64,000 bases of DNA from DATHGT01 sp035317605 (lineage in GTDB: Bacteria; Methylomirabilota; Methylomirabilia; Rokubacteriales; CSP1-6), in assembly GCA_035317605.1 (NCBI GenBank), contig DATHGT010000344.1, positions 1 to 64,000 of the forward strand, read 5' to 3'. Position 1 is the stretch's first letter, and every line of letters begins with the position of its first letter. The notes beneath the pieces were generated by a model that saw nothing but the letters and a program-made list of their open reading frames with translations, searched no databases and had not been told where the DNA came from. Positions 50,615 to 59,834 of this stretch are shown piece by piece. The translations under genes and the position numbers were made by a program.

Positions 50615-51406
50615 ATGAACCCTCGTGAAGAGACGATCACGGTCGGTGGTGTCGACGTGCACACGTGGATCGGCGGGCAGGGCGATCCGCTGCTGGTGCT
50701 GCACGGCGCCGGCGGCAACCGCGGCTTCACGCGCTGGATGCGCGCGGTGGCCGAGCGCTACACGGTGTGGGCGCCGACGCATCCGGGCTTCGGCCGCTCG
50801 GGCGACGCGGAGTGGATGGACGGCATCGACGACCTCGCGCGCTTCCACCTCTGGTTCATGGACGCGGCCGGACTGCGCCGGCCGCACGTGCTCGGCCACT
50901 CCATCGGCGGCTGGACGGCGGCCGAGATGGCCGCGATGAGCCCGGGCTCGCTCGATCGACTCGTGCTGGTGGCGCCGGTGGGGCTCAAGCCGGAGACCGG
51001 CGAGATCCTCGACGTGTTCTTCTACTCGCCGCAGCAGCTCCGCGACATGACCGTCCACGATCCGAAGACGATCCCGGAATGGGACGAGCTCTACGGCAAG
51101 CCGCCGACGCCGGCGGAGCTGGAGATCGCCGAGCGTAACCGCGAGATGACCGCGCGGCTCACCTGGAAGCCCTACATGCACAACCCGCGGCTGCCGCGCT
51201 TCCTGCCGCGCGTGACCAACCCGTCGCTGATCATCTGGGGACGCGAGGACCATATCGTGCCCGTCGCCTGCGCCGAGCAGTACCGGCGCCTGCTGCCCAA
51301 CGCGACGCTCCACGTGTTCGACAAGTGCGGCCACCTGCCGCCCATCGAGCAGCCGGACGCCTTCGCGCGCCTCGTGGCCGACTTCCTCGGAGGAGCTGGG
51401 CGATGA
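50615..51406 (+). CDS. Alpha/beta-fold hydrolase (meta-cleavage-product hydrolase-like)
   Basis: A 263-residue hydrolase. LLVLHGAGGNRGFTRWM is the oxyanion loop, HPGFGRSG the conserved strand-loop, VLGHSIGGWTAAEMA the nucleophile elbow, IIWGREDHIVPV carries the acid and DKCGHLPPIEQPDAFARLV the catalytic His. The overall form resembles C-C bond hydrolases of aromatic meta-cleavage pathways. Its stop overlaps the next ATG (ATGA), so it is coupled to the LLM oxidoreductase. Confidence 0.88.
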   Translation: MNPREETITVGGVDVHTWIGGQGDPLLVLHGAGGNRGFTRWMRAVAERYTVWAPTHPGFGRSGDAEWMDGIDDLARFHLWFMDAAGLRRPHVLGHSIGGWTAAEMAAMSPGSLDRLVLVAPVGLKPETGEILDVFFYSPQQLRDMTVHDPKTIPEWDELYGKPPTPAELEIAERNREMTARLTWKPYMHNPRLPRFLPRVTNPSLIIWGREDHIVPVACAEQYRRLLPNATLHVFDKCGHLPPIEQPDAFARLVADFLGGAGR

Positions 51407-52533
51407 AGCTCTATTACTTCAGCGAGATGCCACATCACGAATATCCCGACGAAGAGGGCGACAAGTACCCGTCGCTACGCCTGGCCTTCCCGAACAAGTT
51501 CTTCGACCCGGGCAAGGCCGCGGAGAACTACCAGCGCTACTTCGCCGAGTACGAGCTGGCCGATCAGGTCGGCTTCGACGGGCTCATGATCAACGAGCAC
51601 CACTCGACCCCGTCGTGCGTGGACGTGGGCGTCAACATGACCGCCGCCGTGCTCGGCCGGACGACCAAGCGCGCGAAGATCCTGATCCTCGGCAACATCC
51701 TGCCCATCGAGGACAACCCCGTCCGCATGGCCGAGCAGCTCGCCATGGCCGACCTGATCTCGAACGGCCGCGTGCTCTCCGGCTTCGTGCGCGGCGTCGG
51801 CGTGGAACAATGGTGGGCCAACTCCAACCCCGTCCACAATCGCGAGCGCTTCGAGGAGTGCCACGATCTCATCTTGAAGTGCTGGACCGAGCCCGGCCCG
51901 TTCCGCTGGGAGGGCCGGCACTATCACTTCCGCCACGTCAACCCGTGGTGCCTTCCGCTGCAGAAGCCGCACCCGCCGATCTGGATTCCCGGCACCGCGA
52001 GCCCGGAGACCGCGATCTGGGCCGGCCAGCGCGGCTACACCTACGTGCCGTTCTTGGTTCCCTTCGAGATCGCCCGCGAGCTGTTCGAGTTCTACCGCCA
52101 GGGCGCCGCGGAGGCCGGCCGCACGGCGACGCCGGACAACTTCGGCTTCCTGATCTGCGCGGTCACCGCCGATACCAAGGCCAAGGCGGTGGAGGCCGGC
52201 CGCCACTTCGTCTGGCGCATGGGCCCGACGCTGCGCGGCCCCATCGACTGGTTCCAGCCCGTCGGCATGCGCTCCCGCGCCGGCAAGCAGTTCGCGCTCA
52301 AGGCGCGCCCGCGGTCACTGTCGACGATGAGCTACGAGGAGCTGTTGGCCTCGAACCTGATCATCGCCGGCACCGCCGACGAGGTCGCCGACAAGTTCGC
52401 CCTCGTCCACCGAGAGCTCGGCGTCGGCCACCTGCTGCTGGAAGCCCAGGAGTCCCGCATGGACCACGAGACCACCGCGCGCTCGATCGAGCTGATGGGC
52501 GCCAAGGTCATCCCGCTGACGTCGAAGCTGTAG
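51403..52533 (+). CDS. LLM class flavin-dependent oxidoreductase
   Basis: A 376-residue luciferase-like monooxygenase family protein. FAEYELADQVGFDGLMINEHHSTPSCVDVGVNMTAAVLGRTTKRAKILILGNILPIEDNPVRMAEQLAMADLISNGRVLSGFVRG is classic for bacterial-luciferase-like enzymes, with the conserved NEHH. The substrate phosphate region is KPHPPIWIPGTASPE. Coupled to an alpha/beta hydrolase, it may oxidise a small organic molecule before C-C hydrolysis. The AGGAGC Shine-Dalgarno lies within the preceding gene. Confidence 0.9.
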   Translation: MKLYYFSEMPHHEYPDEEGDKYPSLRLAFPNKFFDPGKAAENYQRYFAEYELADQVGFDGLMINEHHSTPSCVDVGVNMTAAVLGRTTKRAKILILGNILPIEDNPVRMAEQLAMADLISNGRVLSGFVRGVGVEQWWANSNPVHNRERFEECHDLILKCWTEPGPFRWEGRHYHFRHVNPWCLPLQKPHPPIWIPGTASPETAIWAGQRGYTYVPFLVPFEIARELFEFYRQGAAEAGRTATPDNFGFLICAVTADTKAKAVEAGRHFVWRMGPTLRGPIDWFQPVGMRSRAGKQFALKARPRSLSTMSYEELLASNLIIAGTADEVADKFALVHRELGVGHLLLEAQESRMDHETTARSIELMGAKVIPLTSKL

Positions 52534-52548
52534 GCCGAACGGCGCGTC

Positions 52549-52779
52549 TTAGGCGCCGCGCATCTCCGCCTCGCTCAGGATGCGGAAGCCGACTTTCACC
52601 GTCACCTGGAACTGGTCGACCTGGCCGTTCTTCACGCTGCCGCGGACCGAGGTCATCTCGAACCAGTCCAGGCCCTTGAGGCTCTCGGCCGCGCGGGCGA
52701 TCGCGTTGCGGATGGCCTGCTGGATCGACTCTTCGGATACGCCGACCAGCTCGATGACCTTGTAGGTCTTGTCCGGCAT
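52549..52779 (-). CDS. Dodecin family flavin-binding protein
   Basis: A 76-residue dodecin. KVIELVGVSEESIQQAIRNAIARAAESLKGLDWFEMTSVRGSV has the flavin-stacking Trp39, and QVDQFQVTVKVGFRI has the Gln that contacts the isoalloxazine. Dodecins form 12-mers that store or sequester riboflavin, FMN or CoA. Convergent with the LLM gene and divergent from the ABC exporter. GGAGGA is not fully conserved, but GAGGGAGTC-like complement precedes the ATG. Confidence 0.92.
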   Translation of the reverse strand: MPDKTYKVIELVGVSEESIQQAIRNAIARAAESLKGLDWFEMTSVRGSVKNGQVDQFQVTVKVGFRILSEAEMRGA

Positions 52780-52850
52780 GAGGGAGTCCTCCGTTTTCGT
52801 TGAGTGACTCCGACTATAACGCGGCCGGCAAAGCGTCGCTCGGTCTGAGG

Positions 52851-52856
52851 TAGACT
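52851..52856 (+). promoter_or_regulatory. -10 box of a putative leaderless promoter (fused ABC exporter)
   Basis: TAGACT followed by 7 nt and the ATG at 52864; no Shine-Dalgarno. Confidence 0.5.
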
Positions 52857-52863
52857 GCCTGCC

Positions 52864-55800
52864 ATGTACATCGACTGGCGGCTGTGGGAGTTCACGCGCG
52901 GGGTCCGGCTGCGCATCGCCACGACGGTCGCACTCGGCCTCTGCCAGGTCGCGGTCGGGATCGCGCGGCTGGCCTTGCTCGGTTGGGTGCTGGGGCGCGT
53001 GTTCGCGGGCGCCGGGTTTCAGGAGCTCGTGCTGCCCGTCGCGCTGACCGCCGCCGCGGTGCTCGTGCGAGCCGGGCTCGAGTACACGCGGGCGACCTAC
53101 GCGCATCGCACGGCGGCGATCGTCCAGACGCGGCTCAGACAGAGGCTCTACGAGCACATCGTCGCCCTCGGCCCGGCGCACTTCGCGGGCGCGCGGACGG
53201 GCGAGGTACTGCTCTCCATGGGCGAGGGCGTGCAGCAGCTCGAGACGTACTTCGGCCAGTACCTGCCTCAGCTCATCGTGGCCGGACTCTCGCCGCTGTT
53301 GATCTTCGGGTTCGTGGCGTTCCTCGATCTTCCGGTGGCGCTGGTGCTGCTTGGCGCCGCGCTGGTGACTCTCGTCGCGCCGGCCTTGTGGCACAGCCGC
53401 GATAAGTCGGCCAGCCGCGCGCGCCAGACCGCGTACGGAAACTTCGCGTCGGACTTCCTCGACTCGATCCAGGGGCTCGGCACCCTGAAATCGTTCGGTC
53501 AGAGCGGGGCGCGGCTGGCGCTCCTCGAAAAGCGCGGATGGGAGCTGTTCAGCAGCACCATGTGGGTGCTCGCGCAGAACACGATGGCGCGGGGGATCAC
53601 CGACGCCGGGATCGCCATCGGCGCCTCGGCCGCGCTCGGCGTGGGGGCCTGGCGCGTGGCCTCGGGCGAGATGTCGCTGACCGTGCTGCTCGTGATCCTC
53701 ATGCTCGGCGTCGAGGTCTTCCGCCCGCTGCGCGAGCTGCGCATCCTCCTCCATCAGGGGATGCTCGGGCTCTCGGCGGCCCAGGGGATCTACTCCGTCC
53801 TCGACGCGCGACCCGCCGTCAGTGACGAGGCGCCGCCGGCCGGGGCGGCGTCCCTCGTCCCCACCGTGGAGTTCGAGAACGTGAACTTCGCCTATCCCGG
53901 CGGGCGCGGCGCGGCGCACGACGGGCTCAGCTTCTCCGTCGCCCGTGGGGAGCGCGTGGGCATCGTGGGGCCGAGCGGCTCCGGCAAATCCACGATCGCG
54001 CGGCTGCTCCTGCGGCTGCACGATCCGCAGGGCGGGCGCGTGCTCGTGGGCGGCCGCGACGTGCGGGCGCTCTCGCTCGCCGACCTGCGACGGGCCATCG
54101 CGGTGGTGAGTCAGGACACGTATCTCTTCCACGGCACCGTCGAGGACAACCTGAGAATGGGCAAGCCCGACGCGACCGCGGTCGAGCTGGACGCGGCGGC
54201 GCGGGCGGCCAACGCCTACGAGTTCATCGCGCGGTTGCCCGAGGGCTACCGCACGGTGGTGGGCGAGCGCGGGGTGCGGCTCTCGGGCGGACAACGCCAG
54301 CGCATCGCGATCGCCCGGGCGCTGCTGCGCGACGCGCCGATCCTGGTGCTCGACGAGGCGCTCTCCTCGGTGGACGCGGAGAGCGAGGCCGTCATCCAGG
54401 AGGCCCTCGATCGCCTGATGCGCGGGCGCACCACGCTGATCTTCGCCCATCGGCTGTCGAGCGTGATCGGCGCCGACCGCATCCTCGCCCTCGACGGCGG
54501 GCGGGTGGCCGAGAGCGGCAGCCACGCCGAGCTGATGGCGCGCGGCGGCGTCTATCACCGGCTGATGTCGCTCCAGTCACGCGACGGCGACGGCGCGGGA
54601 GACGTCGTGTTCGACGTGCTGGAGCGGCCGGCGACCAATGGCCATCCAACCAACGGGCAACCGAGGGAGCGAACGGAGCCGGCGGAGGCGATGCTCACCG
54701 CCTCGAATATCGGCTGGCCGCAGGTCATCCGCACGCTGCTCGGCATGGTCGGACCGTATCGCGGCCAGCTCGCGCTCACGTTCGCGCTCGGCGTCGTGCG
54801 CGTGGTGGCGCTGATCGGGGTCGGCGTGCTGAGCGCGCTGATCGTTCAGGCTTTGAAGCGCGGCTCGCCGTGGGGCGGCTTGCTGATCGCGCTCGCGATC
54901 GTCGCGCCGATGGCCGGATTGCTCCACTGGCTCGAATCGTGGCTGGCCCACGACATGGCCTTCCGCCTGCTCACCCACATGCGGCTCGACCTCTTCCGCA
55001 AGCTCGACGCGCTCGCGCCGGCATATCTGGTACGGCGCCGCTCCGGCGATCTGGTCGCCGCCGCCACCAACGACGTCGAGCTGATCGAGTACTTCTTCGC
55101 CCACACGATCACCCCGGGCTTCGTGGCGATCCTGATCCCCGCGGGTGTGGTGGTGACGCTCGCGGTCTTCGGCTGGCCGCTGGCCCTGGCGGTGCTGCCT
55201 TTCCTCGCCTACGCGGCGCTCAGCCCTCTCCTCGGCCGCGCGCAGATCGACGAGCTGGGCGCGCGCTCGCGCGACGCGGCGGCCGAGCTGAACGCCCACG
55301 CGGTGGATTCGGTGCAGGGCCTCAGCGAGATCGTGGCCTTCCAGCAGGAGCGGGAGCGCGGCGTGGCGTTCGCCGAGCGCGCGCGCGCGTGGGTCTCGGC
55401 ACGCACGGCGATGCTCGACGATCTCACGCGCCAGGGCGTCTTCCAGGAAGCGGCGACCGGCCTCGGTGCTCTCGCGGTGGCGACGACGGGTGGGTTGCTG
55501 GTGGCGAATGGACGGCTCGACAGCGGCGTCCTTCCGCTGCTCACGCTGATCGCGATCTCCGCGTTCGTGCCGGTGTGGGAGATCGCCCAGGTCGCGCGGC
55601 AGCTCGCCGACACGCTCGGCGCCGCGCGCCGCCTGCACGCCGTGCACTCCGAGCCGGTGCCGGTCGTCGACGGCCGTGGCGTCGGACGCACGCGTTCCGT
55701 CGCTCCGGCCATGGAAATGCGCGACGTGCGCTTCGTCTATCCCGGCCGCGTCGATCCGGCGCTCGACGGGGTCTCGTTCGAGGTGCCGGCGGGCCACACG

Positions 55801-56442
55801 GTTGCGCTCGTCGGCCTCTCCGGCGCCGGCAAGACCACGGTGGCCGCGCTGTTCCTGCGCTTCTGGGATCCGGCGTCGGGGATCGTGCGGCTCGACGGCC
55901 ACGACGTGCGGGACTACAAGCTCGACGAGCTGCGCTCGCGGATCGCGCTGGTGGCCCAGGACACCTATCTGTTCAACGACACCCTGCGAAACAACGTCGT
56001 GCTCGCCAAGCCGACGGCAACGCCGGCCGAGGTGGCCACCGCCGTGGCCAAGGCCTCGCTCGACGAATTCGTGGCCTCGCTGCCCGACGGGCTCAACACG
56101 CTGGTGGGCGAGCGCGGCGCCCAGCTCTCCGGCGGCCAGCGCCAGCGCGTGGCGATCGCCCGCGCGTTCCTCAAGGACGCACCCATCCTCATCCTTGACG
56201 AGGCGACGTCACACCTCGACGCGGTCAACGAGGCCGCGGTGCGCGCGTCGCTCGCCATGCTCGCCCGCGAGCGCACCACGCTGGTCATCGCCCATCGCCT
56301 GGCCACCGTCCGCGACGCCGATCGCATCGTGGTCCTCGACGCCGGCCGCATCGTGGAGATCGGCGAGCACGATTCTTTGCTCGCCCGCGGCGGTCTCTAC
56401 GCCCGCCTGGTCGGCCGCCAGCTCGCCGGCGTCGCCCGCTGA
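52864..56442 (+). CDS. Fused double ABC exporter (CydDC-like)
   Basis: 1192 residues containing two complete exporter halves in one chain. Half 1: transmembrane domain about 15-310, Walker A GPSGSGKST at about 369, signature LSGGQRQRIAIARALL at about 474, Walker B LVLDEALSSVD at about 497. Half 2: transmembrane domain about 630-900, Walker A GLSGAGKTT at about 984, signature LSGGQRQRVAIARAFL at about 1088, Walker B LILDEATSHLD. The halves are separate proteins in most bacteria. The order and the second-half segment APAYLVRRRSGDLVAAATNDVELIEYFFAHTITP resemble CydD-CydC thiol exporters, which support cytochrome bd assembly. No cydAB is in the window, so substrate assignment is tentative. Both catalytic sites look intact. 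Confidence 0.85.
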   Translation: MYIDWRLWEFTRGVRLRIATTVALGLCQVAVGIARLALLGWVLGRVFAGAGFQELVLPVALTAAAVLVRAGLEYTRATYAHRTAAIVQTRLRQRLYEHIVALGPAHFAGARTGEVLLSMGEGVQQLETYFGQYLPQLIVAGLSPLLIFGFVAFLDLPVALVLLGAALVTLVAPALWHSRDKSASRARQTAYGNFASDFLDSIQGLGTLKSFGQSGARLALLEKRGWELFSSTMWVLAQNTMARGITDAGIAIGASAALGVGAWRVASGEMSLTVLLVILMLGVEVFRPLRELRILLHQGMLGLSAAQGIYSVLDARPAVSDEAPPAGAASLVPTVEFENVNFAYPGGRGAAHDGLSFSVARGERVGIVGPSGSGKSTIARLLLRLHDPQGGRVLVGGRDVRALSLADLRRAIAVVSQDTYLFHGTVEDNLRMGKPDATAVELDAAARAANAYEFIARLPEGYRTVVGERGVRLSGGQRQRIAIARALLRDAPILVLDEALSSVDAESEAVIQEALDRLMRGRTTLIFAHRLSSVIGADRILALDGGRVAESGSHAELMARGGVYHRLMSLQSRDGDGAGDVVFDVLERPATNGHPTNGQPRERTEPAEAMLTASNIGWPQVIRTLLGMVGPYRGQLALTFALGVVRVVALIGVGVLSALIVQALKRGSPWGGLLIALAIVAPMAGLLHWLESWLAHDMAFRLLTHMRLDLFRKLDALAPAYLVRRRSGDLVAAATNDVELIEYFFAHTITPGFVAILIPAGVVVTLAVFGWPLALAVLPFLAYAALSPLLGRAQIDELGARSRDAAAELNAHAVDSVQGLSEIVAFQQERERGVAFAERARAWVSARTAMLDDLTRQGVFQEAATGLGALAVATTGGLLVANGRLDSGVLPLLTLIAISAFVPVWEIAQVARQLADTLGAARRLHAVHSEPVPVVDGRGVGRTRSVAPAMEMRDVRFVYPGRVDPALDGVSFEVPAGHTVALVGLSGAGKTTVAALFLRFWDPASGIVRLDGHDVRDYKLDELRSRIALVAQDTYLFNDTLRNNVVLAKPTATPAEVATAVAKASLDEFVASLPDGLNTLVGERGAQLSGGQRQRVAIARAFLKDAPILILDEATSHLDAVNEAAVRASLAMLARERTTLVIAHRLATVRDADRIVVLDAGRIVEIGEHDSLLARGGLYARLVGRQLAGVAR

Positions 56443-56458
56443 CGTGTACGCCGAGTGC

Positions 56459-56485
56459 GCGCGCCCCGGGGGATCCGGGGCGCGC
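56459..56485. terminator. Perfect 11-bp hairpin between convergent genes
   Basis: GCGCGCCCCGG (56459-56469), loop GGGAT and CCGGGGCGCGC (56475-56485), between stops at 56442 (+) and 56506 (-). Likely bidirectional terminator without a clear U-tract. Confidence 0.6.
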
Positions 56486-56505
56486 CGAGCGGGCCCCTCA
56501 TGTCA

Positions 56506-57570
56506 CTAGTCCTGCTGGATGGGGACGTCCGCCTCGGCCAGGAAGACGTGCTGGCTGGCCTTCCGGGCCGCGGTCCCGGCATACGTGGCCGCGGCGGCCG
56601 CCAGGATCGGGTTGGTCTGGAACTGCGCCACCCCCAGCGCGACTTCCTCGACCGCGCTGGTCACCAGCGATTCCGCCATGGACGCGGCGCCTTTCAACCA
56701 GCTCTCCGCCTTCGTTTTCTGCGTCTGCTTGGGCAGCTTGTCGAGTAGCGCCGGCAGGCGATCGGGCAGTCGATACCGCCGATTCCCTCCCACCTCAACC
56801 AGGATGCGGATCAGGTCGCGAACGTACTGTTCCGCGCTCCGCTCGCTCAGGAGCCCGCGGAGTCCCTTCCAGCCCTGCTGAAGCTCGTCGATGTTCAACT
56901 TGGCCAGCGCCTGCACGTCCAGACCTTTCGCCGCGTCCCCCGTGACGGAGGCAAGCCCCTTGAGGAGTCCCGTATGCCCTGGCGGAACGATCTGGATGCC
57001 ATCGATCGTCGAGAACCCGTCGTTGGCGAAGAAATATCTTCGCCAGCCGCCCAGCACCTCTTGGCCGAGGTCGGGGTCGGCCAGGTTCCGGAGCGAGCTG
57101 ATGAACGAGACGCCGATGCCGACCTGTCGGCCCACGATCGCGCGGAGGGCGTCCGGGACCCGCGAGCCGCCGGCGCCGCCGGTCAGCTCGCCGATGCGCT
57201 TGCGGATGGCCTCGAGCGCGTCGACGTTGGCGAGCTGCCCCACGAAGCCCTGCAAGTCACCGAGCTTGAGGTCGCTGAGATTGATGCGCGAGAGGTCGAT
57301 GTCCCTGAGGCCCTCGAGCCGCGTCCGCACCTTGTCGCCGATGCGATCGAGCAGGTCGTCCAGCTCCAGACCGTCCAGCAGCTTGGACACGTCGAACAGG
57401 CCGGACACGTCGCCCTTCTGGAGGTCTGGCAATTCGACGCTGTCGTCTTGGAGCAGTCTCAACAGGAGGCCTGGTGACTTGACGCTCGCGTTCGCGAAGT
57501 CGTCGACCACGGTGTTGACACGGTTGTGGATGGCGGTGAGGATGCCGATTCCGAGCGGAGTCTTGCCCAT
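56506..57570 (-). CDS. Helical cytoplasmic protein of unknown function
   Basis: A 354-residue protein beginning MGKTPLGIGILTAIHNRVNTVVDDFANASVKSPGLLL. It is rich in leucine/aspartate amphipathic stretches. Short near-repeats such as DLSRINLSDLKLGDLQG resemble pentapeptide-like or leucine-rich turns. A C-terminal Ala-rich segment (NPILAAAAATYAGTAARKASQ) could be a weak membrane or packing helix. No signal peptide and no family recognised. GGGAGG precedes the ATG. Convergent with the ABC exporter. Confidence 0.6.
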   Translation of the reverse strand: MGKTPLGIGILTAIHNRVNTVVDDFANASVKSPGLLLRLLQDDSVELPDLQKGDVSGLFDVSKLLDGLELDDLLDRIGDKVRTRLEGLRDIDLSRINLSDLKLGDLQGFVGQLANVDALEAIRKRIGELTGGAGGSRVPDALRAIVGRQVGIGVSFISSLRNLADPDLGQEVLGGWRRYFFANDGFSTIDGIQIVPPGHTGLLKGLASVTGDAAKGLDVQALAKLNIDELQQGWKGLRGLLSERSAEQYVRDLIRILVEVGGNRRYRLPDRLPALLDKLPKQTQKTKAESWLKGAASMAESLVTSAVEEVALGVAQFQTNPILAAAAATYAGTAARKASQHVFLAEADVPIQQD

Positions 57571-57686
57571 GACTGCCTCCCTGATCGAACGGATGGGTGG
57601 CGAAAACGTATCACAAAAGGTACGTCGGCGAGCGAGCCCTTGTCGGCGGCGGCGTCCCTGACGTTGGCCGGCCGAGTGGTTTGACG

Positions 57687-57692
57687 TAAGAT
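57687..57692 (+). promoter_or_regulatory. -10 box of a putative leaderless promoter (cyclase gene)
   Basis: TAAGAT followed by 8 nt and the ATG at 57701; no Shine-Dalgarno. Confidence 0.5.
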
Positions 57693-57700
57693 CGGCCCCC

Positions 57701-58648
57701 ATGAGCGAAGAGACGCTTCGGAAGATCGCGCTGTCGGTGCGGAACTGGGGCAAGTGGGGGCCGGACGACGAGATCGGGACGCTGAACTACATCACGCCGG
57801 AGCGGATCGCGGCGGCGTGCCGGCTGGCCACGACGGGCAAGGTGTTCGCGCTCGGCATTCCGCTCGGGCGTAACGGCCCGCAGAGCGGCACGCGTCAGCG
57901 CTTCAACCCGATCCACACGATGTTCCGCGACGGCGGCGACGCGCCGCGCACGCCCGAGGAAGTGAAGGCCATGGAGGGCTACGGCGGGTCCGACGACTGG
58001 ATCGTGATGCCGCTCCAGTGCGTCACCCAGTGGGACAGCCTCGCCCACGTGTTCTACGAGGGGAAGATGTACAACGGCTACGACGCGCGGCTGGTCACCA
58101 GCAGCGGCGCCGCCAAGAACAGCATCGACAAGACCAAGAGCAAGATCGCCGGCCGGGGCGTGCTGCTCGACGTGGCCCGCCACAAGGGCGTGCGCGCGCT
58201 CGAGCCCGGCTACGCGATCACGATCGCCGACCTCGACGCCACGGCCGCGGCGGAGAAGGTCGAGGTGCTGCCCGGCGACATCCTGCTCGTCCGCACCGGT
58301 CACATGACGCGCTACCTCGACCGGAAGAGCTGGCAGAACTACGACCTGGATCCGTTCCCGGGGATGTCCATTCACACCACCGCGTGGCTCCACGCCAAGC
58401 AGGTCGCGGCCATCGGCAGCGACAACTACGCGGTGGAAGTGCGGCCCTCGGAGATCCCCGGCTTTCGCAACCCGTTCCACGTGGTGGCGATTCCGAACAT
58501 GGGACTGACCCTCGGTGAGATCTTCTTCCTCGAGGAGCTGGCCGAGGACTGCGCGGCCGACGGACGCTGGGCGTTCCTGCTGGTCGCTCCGCCGCTGCCG
58601 GTTACCAACGGGGTCGGCACGCCGATCAATCCCTACGCGTTGAAGTAA
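57701..58648 (+). CDS. Cyclase family protein (kynurenine-formamidase-like fold)
   Basis: A 315-residue cyclase-fold metal hydrolase. GPDDEIGTLNYITPERI opens the domain. QWDSLAHVFYEGKMYNGY replaces the usual HxGTHxD metal motif, as in the larger cyclase subgroup. GRGVLLDVARHKGV, GDILLVRTGHMTRYL and HTTAWLHAKQVAAIGSDNYAVE are conserved second-half strands. Relatives hydrolyse formamides or cyclic amides/lactones; the substrate is unknown. An EamA transporter follows 23 nt later. Confidence 0.85.
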   Translation: MSEETLRKIALSVRNWGKWGPDDEIGTLNYITPERIAAACRLATTGKVFALGIPLGRNGPQSGTRQRFNPIHTMFRDGGDAPRTPEEVKAMEGYGGSDDWIVMPLQCVTQWDSLAHVFYEGKMYNGYDARLVTSSGAAKNSIDKTKSKIAGRGVLLDVARHKGVRALEPGYAITIADLDATAAAEKVEVLPGDILLVRTGHMTRYLDRKSWQNYDLDPFPGMSIHTTAWLHAKQVAAIGSDNYAVEVRPSEIPGFRNPFHVVAIPNMGLTLGEIFFLEELAEDCAADGRWAFLLVAPPLPVTNGVGTPINPYALK

Positions 58649-58671
58649 GGGTCCGGCGAGCGCCGGACGCG

Positions 58672-59547
58672 ATGACAGTCCCGCCGATCGTCCCCGTGCT
58701 GGCGCTCGTGTCCGCCGTGCTGTCGGCGGGCGCGACGATCTTCATCCGTCAGGGGCTGCGCACGAGCGGGTCCTTCACGGGGTTCTGGATCAACGTGGTC
58801 GTCGGCATGATCACGCTCTGGATCGCGGTCGCGGTCACGGGCGGGCCGGGTCCCGTGTCGGCGAAGGCGCTCGGGTACTTCGTGCTGGCCGGCCTCGTGG
58901 GGACGGTGGCGGGCCGCCTCTTCCGCTTCGTGGCCATCGAGCGTGTGGGCGCCTCGGTGGCCGCGGCGGTCATCAACCTGAACCCGATGATCGCGACCAT
59001 CCTGGCCATCCTGCTGCTGGGCGAGCAGGTCACGATGCCGATCGTGGTGGGCACGCTGGTCATCATGCTCGGCACCGTGCTGCTGTCGCTGAGCGGAGGG
59101 CGCCTCGGCTTCGCCCCGCGCCTGCTCTGGCTGCCGATCCTCTCGGCCACGTGCTTCGGCATGGTGTCGATCCTCAGAAAGCTCGGGCTCGGAGGGGCCG
59201 GCCCCATCATCGGCACCGCGCTCAACGTCACCACCGCGGCCGTCGCATTCGGGAGCTTCATGCTGGCCACCGGCCAGCGCGACGCGCTGATCGTGCGGGG
59301 TCGGCCGCTCGTCTACTTCGCGGCCGCCGGCCTCATGGAGAACACCGCGGTCTTCCTCAACATCGTGGCGCTGGGGATGGGGACGGTCAGCGTGGTGACG
59401 CCGCTCTACGGCTCGTCGCCGATCTTCGTGCTGCTGTTCTCGTTCCTGTTCCTGCGCGGGGTCGAAGTCCTGACCGCCCGTGTGGTGACCGGCACCCTTT
59501 TGATCGTGCTCGGGATCTACCTGATCAGCGCGCTGGCGGGCCGCTAA
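58672..59547 (+). CDS. EamA family (DMT) transporter
   Basis: A 291-residue inner-membrane protein with ten predicted helices in two EamA halves. ERVGASVAAAVINLNPMIATILAILLLGEQVTMPIVVGTLVIMLGTVLLS is the end of the first half, and VSVVTPLYGSSPIFVLLFSFLFLRGVEVLTARVVTGTLLIVLGIYLI the end of the second. It exports or exchanges small metabolites. Same strand as the cyclase. Its stop overlaps the stop of the convergent cupin gene (TAA and TAG share bases 59545-59546). Confidence 0.9.
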   Translation: MTVPPIVPVLALVSAVLSAGATIFIRQGLRTSGSFTGFWINVVVGMITLWIAVAVTGGPGPVSAKALGYFVLAGLVGTVAGRLFRFVAIERVGASVAAAVINLNPMIATILAILLLGEQVTMPIVVGTLVIMLGTVLLSLSGGRLGFAPRLLWLPILSATCFGMVSILRKLGLGGAGPIIGTALNVTTAAVAFGSFMLATGQRDALIVRGRPLVYFAAAGLMENTAVFLNIVALGMGTVSVVTPLYGSSPIFVLLFSFLFLRGVEVLTARVVTGTLLIVLGIYLISALAGR

Positions 59548-59834
59548 CCCGCGCGCTTGATCTCGATTTCGATGAACACGATCTCGCGCGCGGTCTCGTT
59601 GCGAACGTCGTGCTCGACCCCCGCTTTGCGGAAGTACGACTGACCGGTCTTGATCGGGTTCTGCGCCGAGCCGCTCGCGGAGATCACGGTCATGACGCCT
59701 TCGGTGATCGGCACCACGACGTAATCGTGCTCGTGCCGGTGGTGTCCGATCGCGCTGCCCGGCGGCAGCCGCCACTCCGTCACCCGCGCCTCGGGCGTAT
59801 CTACCTGCACCGAGGCGCGGGCAGCGGAGCTCAA
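59544..59834 (-). CDS. Small cupin domain protein
   Basis: A 96-residue single cupin. WRLPPGSAIGHHRHEHDYVVVPITEG matches cupin motif 1 (two His and a Glu spaced G-x5-H-x-H), and SYFRKAGVEHDVRNE supplies the motif 2 His. I choose TTG 59834, which overlaps the stop of the CoA-transferase gene (TTGA) and has AAGGTG upstream; GTG 59807 is an alternative. The product may bind a metal and a small acid related to the adjacent CoA-transferase pathway. Confidence 0.8.
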   Translation of the reverse strand: MSSAARASVQVDTPEARVTEWRLPPGSAIGHHRHEHDYVVVPITEGVMTVISASGSAQNPIKTGQSYFRKAGVEHDVRNETAREIVFIEIEIKRAG

